A DNA stretch of 51,518 bases, taken from positions 1-51,518 of the forward strand of contig NZ_JASCXW010000012.1 of assembly GCF_030012175.1 (NCBI RefSeq), in the 5' to 3' direction. The DNA is from Peloplasma aerotolerans (GTDB taxonomy: Bacteria > Bacillota_I > Bacilli_A > Acholeplasmatales > Acholeplasmataceae). Positions 26,274-36,218 of this stretch are shown piece after piece; position 1 is the stretch's first letter; each line of letters opens with the position of its first letter. The notes beneath the pieces are model-generated. The model was not told the origin of the DNA. It saw nothing but the letters and a program-made list of their open reading frames with translations, and made no database searches. The position numbers were made by a program, and so were the translations under genes.

Positions 26274-27497
26274 ATGAAAAAAAGAGGTTGGTTATACTTT
26301 TTAATCTTTGCTTTTATTTTGGGCTATACTTATACAGCCTTGGTTTATAATGGCATTTGGTTTAAATTTACTGATGGTTTGAAAACAATTCATTTTTTAC
26401 TTTACTTCGTATGGTTCTTTGTTGCTTTCTTTTTATCATTAACCCTTCATGAGTTAGGTCATTTCTTTGCTTTCTTATTTCAAGGGATTAAATTAAGAGC
26501 TTTATATATTACTGTATTTGTTTTTCATAAGACAAACAAAGGGTGGAGATTTACCATAAAGCCTAAGTTGTGGGTTTTACTAGGCGGTTTGGTTGTTCCT
26601 GATTTAGGTGAAATCAAATCTGATGAAGATTTAGAAAAGGTACATAAGAAATTTGCTAACTCCTTAGTTGTTGCACCAATTGTAACTTGTGTATTCTTAT
26701 TCATTGTTATCTTAACGTTTATACTATCACTGATCTACAGTCGAAGTGATAACTGGATAGGATTTATCAGCATCTTTACCATCTATACAATCTTACTAAG
26801 CAGTTTATATATCTATTCATTCACATTATCGAATCCAATGTTTTATGGCGATTTTGTTGCCTATAAGAAGATGAAAGAAGATCCAGTCTTTCAACTTGCT
26901 CAGATTTCACAATACACCATGTTTTCACTCGAAGACTCTGATGAAACCAATACTTACTTATGGGAGAAAACAAGGGATACTTTAAAAACAATTCCTTTAA
27001 AGAATAGCATCTTTCACATCATGTTATTAACAAATTACCTAGATGGCATTATTCGTTCTGATCAAGAGATTGATCTTCAAATTGATAAGAAAATCCAACA
27101 CTTATCAATATCTCATTATATGCGAAACGAGCAAGGACTGATGTTGGCTTATGATTTATGCTATTATCACTATAAACAAAAAAATGTAGCAAAAGCATAT
27201 CAATTATTTGATGAAATCCAAAGAAGGGTTTCAAAAAAGTTAGATCCTAAACTAACAACTTATTATAAGAAAAAAAGTATGCACATTATGCATATTGAAT
27301 ATCAAGATGAGTTTTTAGAACAAATAGATAATTACTATGTTGGTAACAGTTGGATATTTGAATCTTTGATGGATCCATATGAAACTTTAAAAGAATATCA
27401 TGAGAAATTACCTTTTATAGAGTATAGTTTACCTGTTAAATTTGAAGAAGAAACATGGTGTTTCCAAAAAAGCATGTTATATCACACTAAAAGATAA
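26274..27497 (+). CDS. M50-like membrane metalloprotease homologue, C-terminal frame ends early
   Basis: 407 residues. H59ELGH63 in the second membrane helix is the zinc site of M50/site-2-protease-like proteins. Four to five membrane segments are followed by a long soluble, helical C-terminal half (residues about 220-407, TPR-like). Frame 1 stops at 27497. The +1 frame continues with a sensible Lys/Asp-rich sequence (LKDKKEYIFRLPKPDE) to TAA at 27610-27612. Deleting one A from the A6 run at 27466-27471 would join them, adding about 38 residues beyond 27497. So this is a recent frameshift, a slippage site or a sequencing error. Confidence 0.7.
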   Translation: MKKRGWLYFLIFAFILGYTYTALVYNGIWFKFTDGLKTIHFLLYFVWFFVAFFLSLTLHELGHFFAFLFQGIKLRALYITVFVFHKTNKGWRFTIKPKLWVLLGGLVVPDLGEIKSDEDLEKVHKKFANSLVVAPIVTCVFLFIVILTFILSLIYSRSDNWIGFISIFTIYTILLSSLYIYSFTLSNPMFYGDFVAYKKMKEDPVFQLAQISQYTMFSLEDSDETNTYLWEKTRDTLKTIPLKNSIFHIMLLTNYLDGIIRSDQEIDLQIDKKIQHLSISHYMRNEQGLMLAYDLCYYHYKQKNVAKAYQLFDEIQRRVSKKLDPKLTTYYKKKSMHIMHIEYQDEFLEQIDNYYVGNSWIFESLMDPYETLKEYHEKLPFIEYSLPVKFEEETWCFQKSMLYHTKR

Positions 27498-27638
27498 AAA
27501 AGAGTATATCTTTAGATTGCCTAAACCAGATGAATCAATTTCATTACTACAAAAAGAATTTAAAAAATCAAAGGAAATTGACTTTACCAGCAATAGTGTA
27601 TTTCAGGATTAAATCAATCTAGTTCAATAAAATTAAAA

Positions 27639-27685
27639 ACAAACGAACTCCATTCATTAGTGTCCACTAAATGGGGTTCGTTTGT
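27639..27685 (-). terminator. terminator of the COG1112-like helicase gene
   Basis: ACAAACGAAC (27639-27648) pairs perfectly with GTTCGTTTGT (27676-27685), with further pairing inside. On the minus strand it is followed by TTTTTAATTTT. Confidence 0.8.
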
Positions 27686-27695
27686 CAATTATCCG

Positions 27696-30600
27696 TTATT
27701 TTGTTTTTCTGATCTTTAAATGGTCTTTAATCTCTTTTATCACTGCATTAGGATTCTCATAATAACTCATATGGAATACCCTCATCATCTGCCAACCTCT
27801 TGCTTCTAAAAACTTTTCTTGATGTAACAATTCTTTTCTTGCTACAATATCTTGATGTTCGACTAAATCACAAATAATACCTAATAGATATGTTTTTGAT
27901 TCAGCATCATAAACTGCTAAATCCAATTTAAACTGTCCAATGCCAATACCTTGGTCAACATGATAACCTAATCTGGTTAGTCTTTCTTTTAAATCATTAG
28001 CCATTAAAGATAAGGTTAGTTTTTGCACATCAGATTCTTTTTGATATAAACCCATTAGAACTTGTTCAGCAAGTTCTTTGTTTTTATTCGATATGTAAAA
28101 ACAATATCTCATAAAATCTTTTAACAACTTAGGACCCTTACCAGATAAGTCATCTACCTTTAATCCTTCAGGATGAAGAGAAGAGACGAAATATATCTTT
28201 TTCTTTGCTCTAGTAATCGCAACATTCAATCGATTTTGACCACCTTCATGGTTTAACCAACCAAAGCGGCGTTTAACAACACCTGTTTCATCTTTAGCAT
28301 ATCCCATAGAAAAAATAATAATATCACGTTCATCACCTTGAACATTTTCAATATTTTTAACAAATAGACTTTGATCTTCATGTTGATCAGTTCTAAAGAC
28401 TTCAGCTTCTAATCTCTTTTGATGAACACCACGCCTAAATAACTCTTCATCAATTAAGTTCATAATTAAATCTCGTTGTGTACTATTAAATGTAATAATC
28501 CCAACAGATTCTTTTTCATCTTTTTCTTTTAGCACTTTCTTTAACAGTTCAACAACAGCATGTCCTTCAGCAACATTTCTTTTGTTAATAAACGTACCGT
28601 CTTTGACATAAACATAAGAAATTGGAGGTTTTGTAGGTGTTGAAACATTTGGAGAAATAATCAATTTTCCTTCATAAAATGCATGATTGGAAAATTCGAT
28701 TAATTCTTGATACTGACTTCGATAATGGTAGTTAAGTAAAGCTTCTTTATATTTATAACGTGCTAAGTCAAGTAAACTTTTAGCATCATAAGCTACATTC
28801 GTAATAATTTCATCTTCTTCAAATAAATCATTTTCATCTAGTCTACCAAAGCCTAGAGAAGAAGGTCTTAATTGTTTAGGGTCACCAGCGATCACAACTT
28901 TTTTAGCTCGATAAATCGCAGGTATACCTTTTTCAACATACATTTGTGATGCTTCATCAAAAATGACTAAGTCGAACAAATTAAATTTCAAAGGTAAGAT
29001 TGAACTGATTGCTTCTGGTGTTAATAACCAAACACGCACATGAGAGAATAGTTCAATATAAAATAAATCAAAAAACGCTTTAATGCTAGGTTTTTTATCA
29101 CTTTCAAGCAATCTTTTAATATCCATAATGCGTTTTGTATTAGAAAAATCATAAGCATGTTTAAATAACTTCATGTCAAACGATTCTCTTGTGACTTCTT
29201 GTTTTTCACGAATTAAAGATTTTAGTTCATTCATTTTCCTTTCATAATCATCGATAATGAAAAGATACTTTTGATGTCTTGCTTTAAAGTCTTCTAAAAA
29301 GCCAGTGATATAAGCATCTAGAATATAAGTTCTATGCTTTTCTATTTGCTCAATAGATTTAAATAATGAATCACGAAGCAGTAGAATAATAAAAGATATG
29401 GCAATTGCTGGAAGTTTTAAATAATTCGTCTTTGTTTTATTTAAAGATTTCACAGAAGTCGCTAAATAATCAGCAAACCTTTGGTCTGAAATCAATGTCT
29501 TTATTAATTTCTTATCAATTGCTTTTCTTTGACTCATAAAAGATAGACGCATAGCATGCTTTTCATAGAAAGCTTTCTTTAATCTTCTACGTTTGAATAT
29601 CCATGCTTTATCAGATTGTTCATGATAACTTTTTAATTCAACCATAAAACGGTTAAATTCAATTAAACTGCTTCTCGTAATCTTAGTTTCAAGTTTACCA
29701 AACCAAGGATACTTATTAAGAACTTCATGATAATCAAGAAATGTCTTTAATTTTGCATCCTTGTCAAAAACTGTAGATAATAAATCAATAGCATCAAAAT
29801 CAATATTATCAATTTCTTGATTCATTGTATTATAAATATATTTAGGTGTAAGTTTTTCAATCACGTCTCTATCTTTAAGATATCTATTATAGAAATAAGC
29901 GATTGGTCGACCTTGTTTTTTATTTTGATAAAGCAATTTAATAGCTTGATTAAACGTATCATCTAGCTCCTTAATAGACTCTTCAAGTCTATAGACATCA
30001 TTATTATGGGTACGTGCTGTAGGTTTTTGATCAATGAAATTTGAAAGTTGATCATAAAACTTTTGTTTAGCAGATGCATCATCAATCATTAAAGCATACT
30101 TTGATGATGTTCCAAGTCTTGCATAAATAACATCTAAAGCGACTTTCTTTTCACTAACGACTAAAACATTTTCTCCTCTTAAGACTTGATTGGCAATCAA
30201 AGAAGTAATAGTTTGACTTTTCCCTGTCCCTGGAGGTCCCCATATAACAACCTTTTTTTCTTCTTCAACCATTTCTATAACTTTTTCTTGTGAGAAGTTT
30301 ATATCGTTAATATAGATTAACTTAGACTCATCAGTATTTTTATTTGATAAAGTAACATTAAGTGGTTTTTCTTTATCGTATAAATGCGATTCATCAATCA
30401 ATCCTTCTAATAACTCATTATAAGTTTTTGTTTCAATGATTTTAGACATATCTTTTTGTATCATCGAAGAATAGAGTTGATATCTACCCATGGTTATATA
30501 AGGCTTAAGGATAAACTTAGATGCACGATTTCTTAGAAACATATCTTTACGTTCATTAACATAAGGTATAAAAGATGTTTTCTTAGAAATCGATAAAGAT

Positions 30601-31406
30601 AATCCTAAAGTATTATAATAAGGTAGGATAACATCATTGATCGTCTTAAAAGATAAATCTGATATATCTGGCATCACGATATCTAGTGATGCTTTTTCCA
30701 TTTTAGATAATGTAAGGACTAAATCACGATTTAAAACTAAATCTTTATCTGAATCAAACTTCATGCTATATGATTTTCTATTTCTTTCTAAAGTTACAGG
30801 CATATAAGCAAGAGGTGCTTTAATAGGAAATGCATCTTTTCTAAAAATACCTTCTACATAAGGATAGGCTAGATACAAATGATAGGTACCATAATCTTTA
30901 TAATCTTTATTTACAAAGCGATATAATGTCGTTAAATGAGAAAAAATAGATTCATCAGATACATCAAATGTATAAATATTCTTTTTTCTTGATAAGAAGA
31001 GTTCTAACTCGAAACCTTTTTCTTCATCATATAAATCGTAACTAAGCATCTTTTGAATCTTACCCATATATAAATTAGGATTTGACTTAGAAATATCGGT
31101 TAAGCGATCTTTATAGCGGTCTAGAACACCATGAGCATGAGAAGAAACCTTCACTGAACGAATGTCTATGTTACTATATGCTAGAATAAGGTCTAAGAAT
31201 AAATGCGCATATAAATCTAGAAAGTCACGATCAAGTCCAGGAATCGCTAAAAAGTCACTTAATCGAGACGGTCTTCTTTTAGACATCTCAACAAGCGCTT
31301 CATCACTACAAATAGGCTTTTTTTCACCTTCTGATTTTAATTTTGTTCTTAAGGTCTCTCTGAGTTCACTTAAGTCTTCAAGCAATTGATTCTTTTTTAT
31401 CGCCAT
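27696..31406 (-). CDS. COG1112-like superfamily 1 helicase with DUF4011-like N-terminus and nuclease-like C-terminus
   Basis: 1236 residues. GPPGTGKSQTITSLIANQVL (Walker A, residues 390-397) and the Walker B-like region LVIFDEASQM are SF1A (UvrD/Upf1-like) motifs. VQGDERDIIIFSMGYA and NRLNVAITRAKKKI are motifs V and VI. The C-terminal region, LTRLGYHVDQGIGIGQFKLDLAVYDA then YLLGIICD, resembles a Vsr-type (MTES/PD-(D/E)XK) nuclease. Large helicase-nuclease proteins of this class are frequent in defence regions. ATG 31406 is preferred over 31433 because AGGTGA precedes it, while 31433 has no ribosome site. Confidence 0.82.
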   Translation of the reverse strand: MAIKKNQLLEDLSELRETLRTKLKSEGEKKPICSDEALVEMSKRRPSRLSDFLAIPGLDRDFLDLYAHLFLDLILAYSNIDIRSVKVSSHAHGVLDRYKDRLTDISKSNPNLYMGKIQKMLSYDLYDEEKGFELELFLSRKKNIYTFDVSDESIFSHLTTLYRFVNKDYKDYGTYHLYLAYPYVEGIFRKDAFPIKAPLAYMPVTLERNRKSYSMKFDSDKDLVLNRDLVLTLSKMEKASLDIVMPDISDLSFKTINDVILPYYNTLGLSLSISKKTSFIPYVNERKDMFLRNRASKFILKPYITMGRYQLYSSMIQKDMSKIIETKTYNELLEGLIDESHLYDKEKPLNVTLSNKNTDESKLIYINDINFSQEKVIEMVEEEKKVVIWGPPGTGKSQTITSLIANQVLRGENVLVVSEKKVALDVIYARLGTSSKYALMIDDASAKQKFYDQLSNFIDQKPTARTHNNDVYRLEESIKELDDTFNQAIKLLYQNKKQGRPIAYFYNRYLKDRDVIEKLTPKYIYNTMNQEIDNIDFDAIDLLSTVFDKDAKLKTFLDYHEVLNKYPWFGKLETKITRSSLIEFNRFMVELKSYHEQSDKAWIFKRRRLKKAFYEKHAMRLSFMSQRKAIDKKLIKTLISDQRFADYLATSVKSLNKTKTNYLKLPAIAISFIILLLRDSLFKSIEQIEKHRTYILDAYITGFLEDFKARHQKYLFIIDDYERKMNELKSLIREKQEVTRESFDMKLFKHAYDFSNTKRIMDIKRLLESDKKPSIKAFFDLFYIELFSHVRVWLLTPEAISSILPLKFNLFDLVIFDEASQMYVEKGIPAIYRAKKVVIAGDPKQLRPSSLGFGRLDENDLFEEDEIITNVAYDAKSLLDLARYKYKEALLNYHYRSQYQELIEFSNHAFYEGKLIISPNVSTPTKPPISYVYVKDGTFINKRNVAEGHAVVELLKKVLKEKDEKESVGIITFNSTQRDLIMNLIDEELFRRGVHQKRLEAEVFRTDQHEDQSLFVKNIENVQGDERDIIIFSMGYAKDETGVVKRRFGWLNHEGGQNRLNVAITRAKKKIYFVSSLHPEGLKVDDLSGKGPKLLKDFMRYCFYISNKNKELAEQVLMGLYQKESDVQKLTLSLMANDLKERLTRLGYHVDQGIGIGQFKLDLAVYDAESKTYLLGIICDLVEHQDIVARKELLHQEKFLEARGWQMMRVFHMSYYENPNAVIKEIKDHLKIRKTK

Positions 31407-31475
31407 TTTATCACCTGATTGGTTTTGTTTCATTATACCAAGATATATAGAATATAAAAAGAAGTAGATAGTTGT

Positions 31476-32657
31476 TTAAATAAGAAATCCTAATATTATA
31501 GATACTAGCACTATAAATGGTGCGGGTATTTTTTTAGTGAGTAATAAAATAATCGTTACCATCAACACTAAAATATTATCAAAATAAAATCCACTATCTT
31601 GCATCAACTTAAATGCTGCAATCGCGATTAAACCACCAGCAACGGCACTAATCCCTATTAAGGCGACTTTAATCCCCTTCATCGTCCTTAGACTCGCCCA
31701 TATTGGATAAACAAAGAAGATGAGTAAAGTGCCAGGTAAAAAGATAGCAATACCACTAGTTATAGCACCTAAGACTTGTTGAAAACTACTTAAGTCCCTT
31801 GAGGACATACCACCTGCATATGCACTAAAGCTAAACATGGGTCCTGGAATACCTTGGACAATACCAAAACCTGTTAAAAACTCTTGAAGGGTCATGAATT
31901 GGTGGACATCGACCAGATCAGTTACCATATAAGGAACAACAACTTGTCCACCACCAATGACTAAATAACCAAAACGATAAAATCTTTCAAATAAGAAAAA
32001 CAGTCGATAATCAAATATTGTAGTTAATATGACACCTATAACTGCAAGGCTTACAAAAGCGATAAAATATTTCCATGGTGGTCGCATTTCTACTTTGTGC
32101 CATAAATTTTTTTCATTTGATACCAATAAATAGACGACTCCACCTGTAAGTAAAATGAGGGGATAGATAAATGCCATGGTCCAAAAGTAAGGTATTACCA
32201 TCCCTAGGATAAATAAAAATAGTGTTAATTTGCTTTTAACAACTTTTCTACCTATACGGTATGCAGCAACTGCAATAAAACCTACGGCCATCGGTCCTAT
32301 ATATCTTAAAATATCAGTATCTACTTGATTTCTACTTAAAAAGAAGTACATAAATGATAATAAAGTCATAACAACAATCGCAGGCATCGCCCATACCAAT
32401 AAAGTTAAAAAAGCTAGAAGAGGACCTCCTACTTTGTATCCTATTGAAGTAATAGTTTGTGTACTGCTTGGTCCAGGTAATATACCCGTTAAAGCAATAA
32501 GTTCTACAAGTTCATCTTCATTCAAATATTTTTTCTTGGTGACCATTTGATCTGTAAAGACACCATAATGAGCTTCTGGTCCTCCATAAGCACCTAATGA
32601 ACAAATTAAAACATCTTTTAGAAAAGTTGACCATTTAACTTTTGATATGTTATCCAT
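31476..32657 (-). CDS. chrA: chromate transporter (CHR family), two-domain
   Basis: 393 residues and about twelve membrane segments. The two homologous halves begin FLKDVLICSLGAYGGPEAHY and FFLFERFYRFGYLVIGGGQVVVP, with LTGILPGPSSTQTITSIGY and GIVQGIPGPMFSFSAYAGG as the paired CHR motifs. ChrA-type proteins export chromate by proton antiport; sulphate-like anions are also possible. The ribosome site AAAGGATAAG precedes the start. Confidence 0.88.
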   Translation of the reverse strand: MDNISKVKWSTFLKDVLICSLGAYGGPEAHYGVFTDQMVTKKKYLNEDELVELIALTGILPGPSSTQTITSIGYKVGGPLLAFLTLLVWAMPAIVVMTLLSFMYFFLSRNQVDTDILRYIGPMAVGFIAVAAYRIGRKVVKSKLTLFLFILGMVIPYFWTMAFIYPLILLTGGVVYLLVSNEKNLWHKVEMRPPWKYFIAFVSLAVIGVILTTIFDYRLFFLFERFYRFGYLVIGGGQVVVPYMVTDLVDVHQFMTLQEFLTGFGIVQGIPGPMFSFSAYAGGMSSRDLSSFQQVLGAITSGIAIFLPGTLLIFFVYPIWASLRTMKGIKVALIGISAVAGGLIAIAAFKLMQDSGFYFDNILVLMVTIILLLTKKIPAPFIVLVSIILGFLI

Positions 32658-32738
32658 TATTATTCTTATCCTTTAAAATATTATATAACATAGTATAAAA
32701 CATTTTATGATTTAATTATAATCATTTACAAATAAAAA

Positions 32739-32785
32739 AACTCTCAATATATCGTAAGGATTTACCTTACTTCTAATATGAAAGT
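32739..32785 (-). terminator. terminator after tRNA-Thr
   Basis: An imperfect long hairpin on the minus strand with core CCTTAC/GTAAGG (GTAAGG 32754-32759, CCTTAC 32765-32770). It is followed by seven T residues. Confidence 0.6.
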
Positions 32786-32796
32786 TCATGTTTAAA

Positions 32797-32870
32797 TGGT
32801 GCCTCCAACGAGAATCGAACTTGTATTTCAGCATTACCATTGCTGCGTTTTACCATTAAACTATGGAGGC
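32797..32870 (-). tRNA. tRNA-Thr(GGT)
   Basis: Minus strand: acceptor GCCTCCA pairs with TGGAGGC, then encoded ACCA. The anticodon arm CAGCA-ATGGTAA-TGCTG gives anticodon GGT. The T arm is CAAGTTCGATTCTCGTTG. Confidence 0.93.
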
Positions 32871-32896
32871 TTTAATTTTTCTTCAATGCAATATCG

Positions 32897-32925
32897 ATTT
32901 TAACTTAAATATGATTCAAAGTCAA
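32897..32925 (-). promoter_or_regulatory. promoter of tRNA-Thr
   Basis: Minus strand: TTGACT (32925-32920), 17 nt, TAAAAT (32902-32897). Confidence 0.75.
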
Positions 32926-32969
32926 TTCTTATTATGATTATTTAGGAAACCATTATGAAATGAGTTCTA

Positions 32970-32978
32970 TGCTATAAT
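32970..32978 (+). promoter_or_regulatory. extended -10 promoter of endonuclease I gene
   Basis: TGCTATAAT (TGnTATAAT) lies 29 nt before the ATG at 33007. Confidence 0.5.
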
Positions 32979-33006
32979 CAATCATATACATTAGGGAGTT
33001 GGAAAG

Positions 33007-34014
33007 ATGGCTAAGCAAATTAAAAAGAACATTAAAAAATCAATAAAAAGAAGATCTAAAGTCAAAAGAAAAAGTAAATCTTCTCAATTAATATCAATTC
33101 TAGTTATTATTGGGATTGCTATTTTTGGGTATTGGTATGCAACCAACGATCCAGCACCACTAGTTGAGTATAGTGCACATCAAAATGAAGATGGCTTTTA
33201 TTATTATACCTATGTAGATAGTGGAGATTATTATTACACTGCAAATGGATTAGAAGGTAATGTTTTACTGCTTAATGAATTAAGAGATATCATTCATCAG
33301 AACTTTGAACCAACAACTTATGATGATGCAAGAGTTCATCTAGCCCTAGCTGATCAAAGTTTAACAGACCCTACTAAAGTATGGAATATTTATAATGGAG
33401 TCCTTGTTGATGCTGAGTGGGATGCACAATCATGGCATAGAGAACACGTTTGGCCTAATTCAAGACTTGGAATGGAGCGTGTCACACAATCCGGTAGAAA
33501 CCAAGGTAGTGACCTTCATAACTTAAGAGCGATTACTCCAGCGGTTAATAGTAGTCGTGGAGATAGATTCTTTTCGAATGGCTCAGGAGAAAATCATACG
33601 ACCGATGATGGTGGATATTATCCAGGTGATGCGCATAAAGGCGATGTTGCTAGAATTTTACTATATATGGCAGTCATGTACGATTTCTTAATACTAACTG
33701 ATGATGATTTAAATGACACTTCGAACCATTACACGATGGAAGGCACTAAAATGGGAAAACTTTCTTTATTGCTAGAATGGCACAAGGAAGATCCTGTCGA
33801 TGACTTTGAAAGAAATAGAAATCAAGTGATTTATGAAGCTCAAGGCAATAGAAATCCTTTTATTGATAAACCTGAATATGTACATCTTATCTGGGAAGGT
33901 TTAACTATTGAAGAGTTAATTGAACCCGAACCAGAAGTAGAACCTGAAATTTCAGTATTTTCATATACCATAACGATGATGATTATTGAAAGAAAGGAAC
34001 AATACAATGTCTAA
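33007..34014 (+). CDS. endonuclease I family (secreted) nuclease
   Basis: 335 residues. A very basic N-terminal stretch, then one membrane segment (ISILVIIGIAIFGYWYA, residues about 30-46) makes it signal-anchored. The EndoI beta-beta-alpha-metal core has REHVWPNS with H147 as likely general base, and SDLHNLRAITPAVNSSRGD as the metal and Asn site. Family members degrade external DNA and RNA; in wall-less bacteria such nucleases help nucleotide scavenging. The tail is Pro/Glu-rich and charged. The downstream gene overlaps by eight bases. Confidence 0.9.
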   Translation: MAKQIKKNIKKSIKRRSKVKRKSKSSQLISILVIIGIAIFGYWYATNDPAPLVEYSAHQNEDGFYYYTYVDSGDYYYTANGLEGNVLLLNELRDIIHQNFEPTTYDDARVHLALADQSLTDPTKVWNIYNGVLVDAEWDAQSWHREHVWPNSRLGMERVTQSGRNQGSDLHNLRAITPAVNSSRGDRFFSNGSGENHTTDDGGYYPGDAHKGDVARILLYMAVMYDFLILTDDDLNDTSNHYTMEGTKMGKLSLLLEWHKEDPVDDFERNRNQVIYEAQGNRNPFIDKPEYVHLIWEGLTIEELIEPEPEVEPEISVFSYTITMMIIERKEQYNV

Positions 34015-34399
34015 ATCATACCTATTACCTAAAGGTTTATATTTTATAGGGGATCCAGGTTTAATCATTAATAAGGATAAGACAGGAGATATACTTAGTA
34101 ATCAATTGTATGATATCTTTTATAAAGACATGAATGCATTCCAAAAACTAACCATTGATGGTATTGATTTTTATATCACTAGAACAAAATCTGGAGATGG
34201 GATGTTTAATGACATAGGTACAGATACTGGACTTATATGTATTGTAGAAGTCAGTCAATTGGAAAATGATTCTAGATTTATCGATAGAACAAACAGCAAA
34301 GGTTGTCATTACATCGATATCAAAGAACAAGAAAAAGTAACTGTTGATGACTTTAATATTTATTTTGAGTCAGGATATCAAGTGATTACAAATATCTAA
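34007..34399 (+). CDS. small hypothetical protein with YFIGDP motif
   Basis: 130 residues. The start LLPKGLYFIGDPG, followed by DGMFNDIGTDTGLICIVEV, resembles a widespread, unnamed family with a G-x-Y-x-I-G-D-P opening and a later D-x-Y/F-x-D-x-G strand. I cannot name it further. ATG 34007 is chosen because GAAAGGA lies at 33990-33996. It overlaps the end of the nuclease gene by eight bases, so translation is coupled; a functional link (such as an inhibitor of the nuclease) is only speculation. Confidence 0.55.
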   Translation: MSKSYLLPKGLYFIGDPGLIINKDKTGDILSNQLYDIFYKDMNAFQKLTIDGIDFYITRTKSGDGMFNDIGTDTGLICIVEVSQLENDSRFIDRTNSKGCHYIDIKEQEKVTVDDFNIYFESGYQVITNI

Positions 34400-34419
34400 A
34401 ACAATCAAAAACTTTAGTA

Positions 34420-34456
34420 AAATATATCATTTTTTGGCAAAAATATGATATATTTT
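34420..34456 (+). terminator. intrinsic terminator
   Basis: AATATATCATTTTT with AAAAATATGATATATT forms a stem around TGGC and ends in a T6 run. It is AT-rich but long. Confidence 0.7.
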
Positions 34457-34481
34457 TTAATGAAGAGGATGTGTAACTACT

Positions 34482-36218
34482 ATGAAAATGATTTTAAGAT
34501 TGGTAAAACCATATTGGCGAATGCTAACCATTTCACTGACTTTTAAGTCAGTTGGTGCGCTAGCCGATTTATTTTTACCTTGGATGATTGCCTATATGAT
34601 TGATAAAGAGATTCCAAGACTTCAGGCTGATTCTACTTCAAATCTAAATTCACTTTATATGTTAGGTGGCGCGATGGTTGTCATCGCTTTTCTTGGTTTA
34701 TACTTAAATGTAGCAGCAAACAGAAAAGCTGAAATGATTGCTGCACTTGCAGTAAAACAACTACGCCATGACTTATTTTCTAAAATAGAAGGGTTATCAG
34801 CATATCAAGTTGATGCATTAACAAGACCTTCATTAATATCAAGAATGACGACAGATACTTATAATATATATCATGCAACAGCTGTGATGCAGCGTTTAGG
34901 TGTTCGAGCACCAGTCTTATTGATTGGTGGTATTTTAATGTCTTTACTTATGGATCCGATGATGACATTAATTATGGTTGCTATGCTACCATTAATTATT
35001 ATCATTGTATATTTTTATTCAAGAAAAGGGATTCCTTTATATAAAAAAACTCAAAAGTATATTGATTTAATGATTCGTAAACTAAGAGAATACATTTCAG
35101 GAGCTAGAGTTGTTCGTGCATTATCCATGAATGAACACGAAAAAGAAATGTTTAATAACGCCAATCAAGATACAGTGGATGCAGAACTAACAGCAACGAT
35201 TACGATGGCTAAAATAAACCCTTTGATGCAAACCGTTATGAATATCGGTTTAATACTTGTCTTAATTGTTGGTGCTTACAGGTTAAGTGCTGGTTTGGTT
35301 GAAATTGGTCAGATTATGGCGTTTGTAACTTATTTTACGATTATACTTAACGCGATGATGAGTATTACAAGAATTTTTGTGATGTCATCAAGAGCTACTG
35401 CATCAGGTGAGCGTATCGATGAAGTCTTAAACTTACCAGTTGACATGAAAGATGGAACAAAATCAGTTGAAGTAAGAGAAGAAGTTCCCCATATTGAATT
35501 TAGAAATGTTTCATTTTCTTATACACAAAAAGAAAGTAATTTAACTAATGTTTCATTTAAACTTTATAAAGGACAAACGTTAGGTATTATTGGAGCAACT
35601 GGTTCTGGTAAAACGACAATCATTAATCTTCTAATGCGTTTTTATGATGTTGATTCAGGTGAAATCTTAATCTATGGACAAAACATTAAAGACATCAAAC
35701 AAAACGATTTAAGAAAGAGAATTGGTGTTGTTTTCCAAAATGACTTGATTTTTGCTGATAGTATATATGGAAACATCCAGTTTAATCGAAATGTGATTAC
35801 CAATGATGATATTGAGCTTGCAACACGTGTTGCTCAAGCTGAATTTATTTATGATAAAGAAGATGATATGAATCTGCAAATGGCACAAAGAGGGATGAAC
35901 TTATCTGGTGGCCAAAAACAAAGAGTTTTAATTGCTAGAGCAGTTGCAGGTAAGCCAGATATTATGGTATTAGATGATGCATCATCTGCACTTGATTATC
36001 AAACCGATATGAGAATGCGTTTATCACTTAAAAAAGAATTAAAGAAAACAACAATGATTATTATTGCACAACGCATTAGTAGTTTAAGAAACTCAGATTT
36101 GATACTTTTAGTTGATGAAGGTAAAATTCTAGCAAGCGGTACCCATGATGAGTTAATGCAATCATCAGTCATGTATCAAGAAATTGCTTACTACCAATTA
36201 GGAGGTGAGCACTCATGA
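34482..36218 (+). CDS. ABC exporter half-transporter, subunit A (degenerate ATP site)
   Basis: 578 residues: six membrane segments then an ATPase domain. Walker A is G371ATGSGKT378 and the signature is LSGGQ 474-478. After Walker B (VLDD), residue 499 is Asp where active ATPases have the catalytic Glu. With the partner's altered signature (ISKGQ), this builds one inactive and one active site, the hallmark of asymmetric heterodimeric exporters such as TM287/288. The substrate is probably a drug or lipid. The gene is coupled to subunit B by a four-base overlap. Confidence 0.92.
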   Translation: MKMILRLVKPYWRMLTISLTFKSVGALADLFLPWMIAYMIDKEIPRLQADSTSNLNSLYMLGGAMVVIAFLGLYLNVAANRKAEMIAALAVKQLRHDLFSKIEGLSAYQVDALTRPSLISRMTTDTYNIYHATAVMQRLGVRAPVLLIGGILMSLLMDPMMTLIMVAMLPLIIIIVYFYSRKGIPLYKKTQKYIDLMIRKLREYISGARVVRALSMNEHEKEMFNNANQDTVDAELTATITMAKINPLMQTVMNIGLILVLIVGAYRLSAGLVEIGQIMAFVTYFTIILNAMMSITRIFVMSSRATASGERIDEVLNLPVDMKDGTKSVEVREEVPHIEFRNVSFSYTQKESNLTNVSFKLYKGQTLGIIGATGSGKTTIINLLMRFYDVDSGEILIYGQNIKDIKQNDLRKRIGVVFQNDLIFADSIYGNIQFNRNVITNDDIELATRVAQAEFIYDKEDDMNLQMAQRGMNLSGGQKQRVLIARAVAGKPDIMVLDDASSALDYQTDMRMRLSLKKELKKTTMIIIAQRISSLRNSDLILLVDEGKILASGTHDELMQSSVMYQEIAYYQLGGEHS

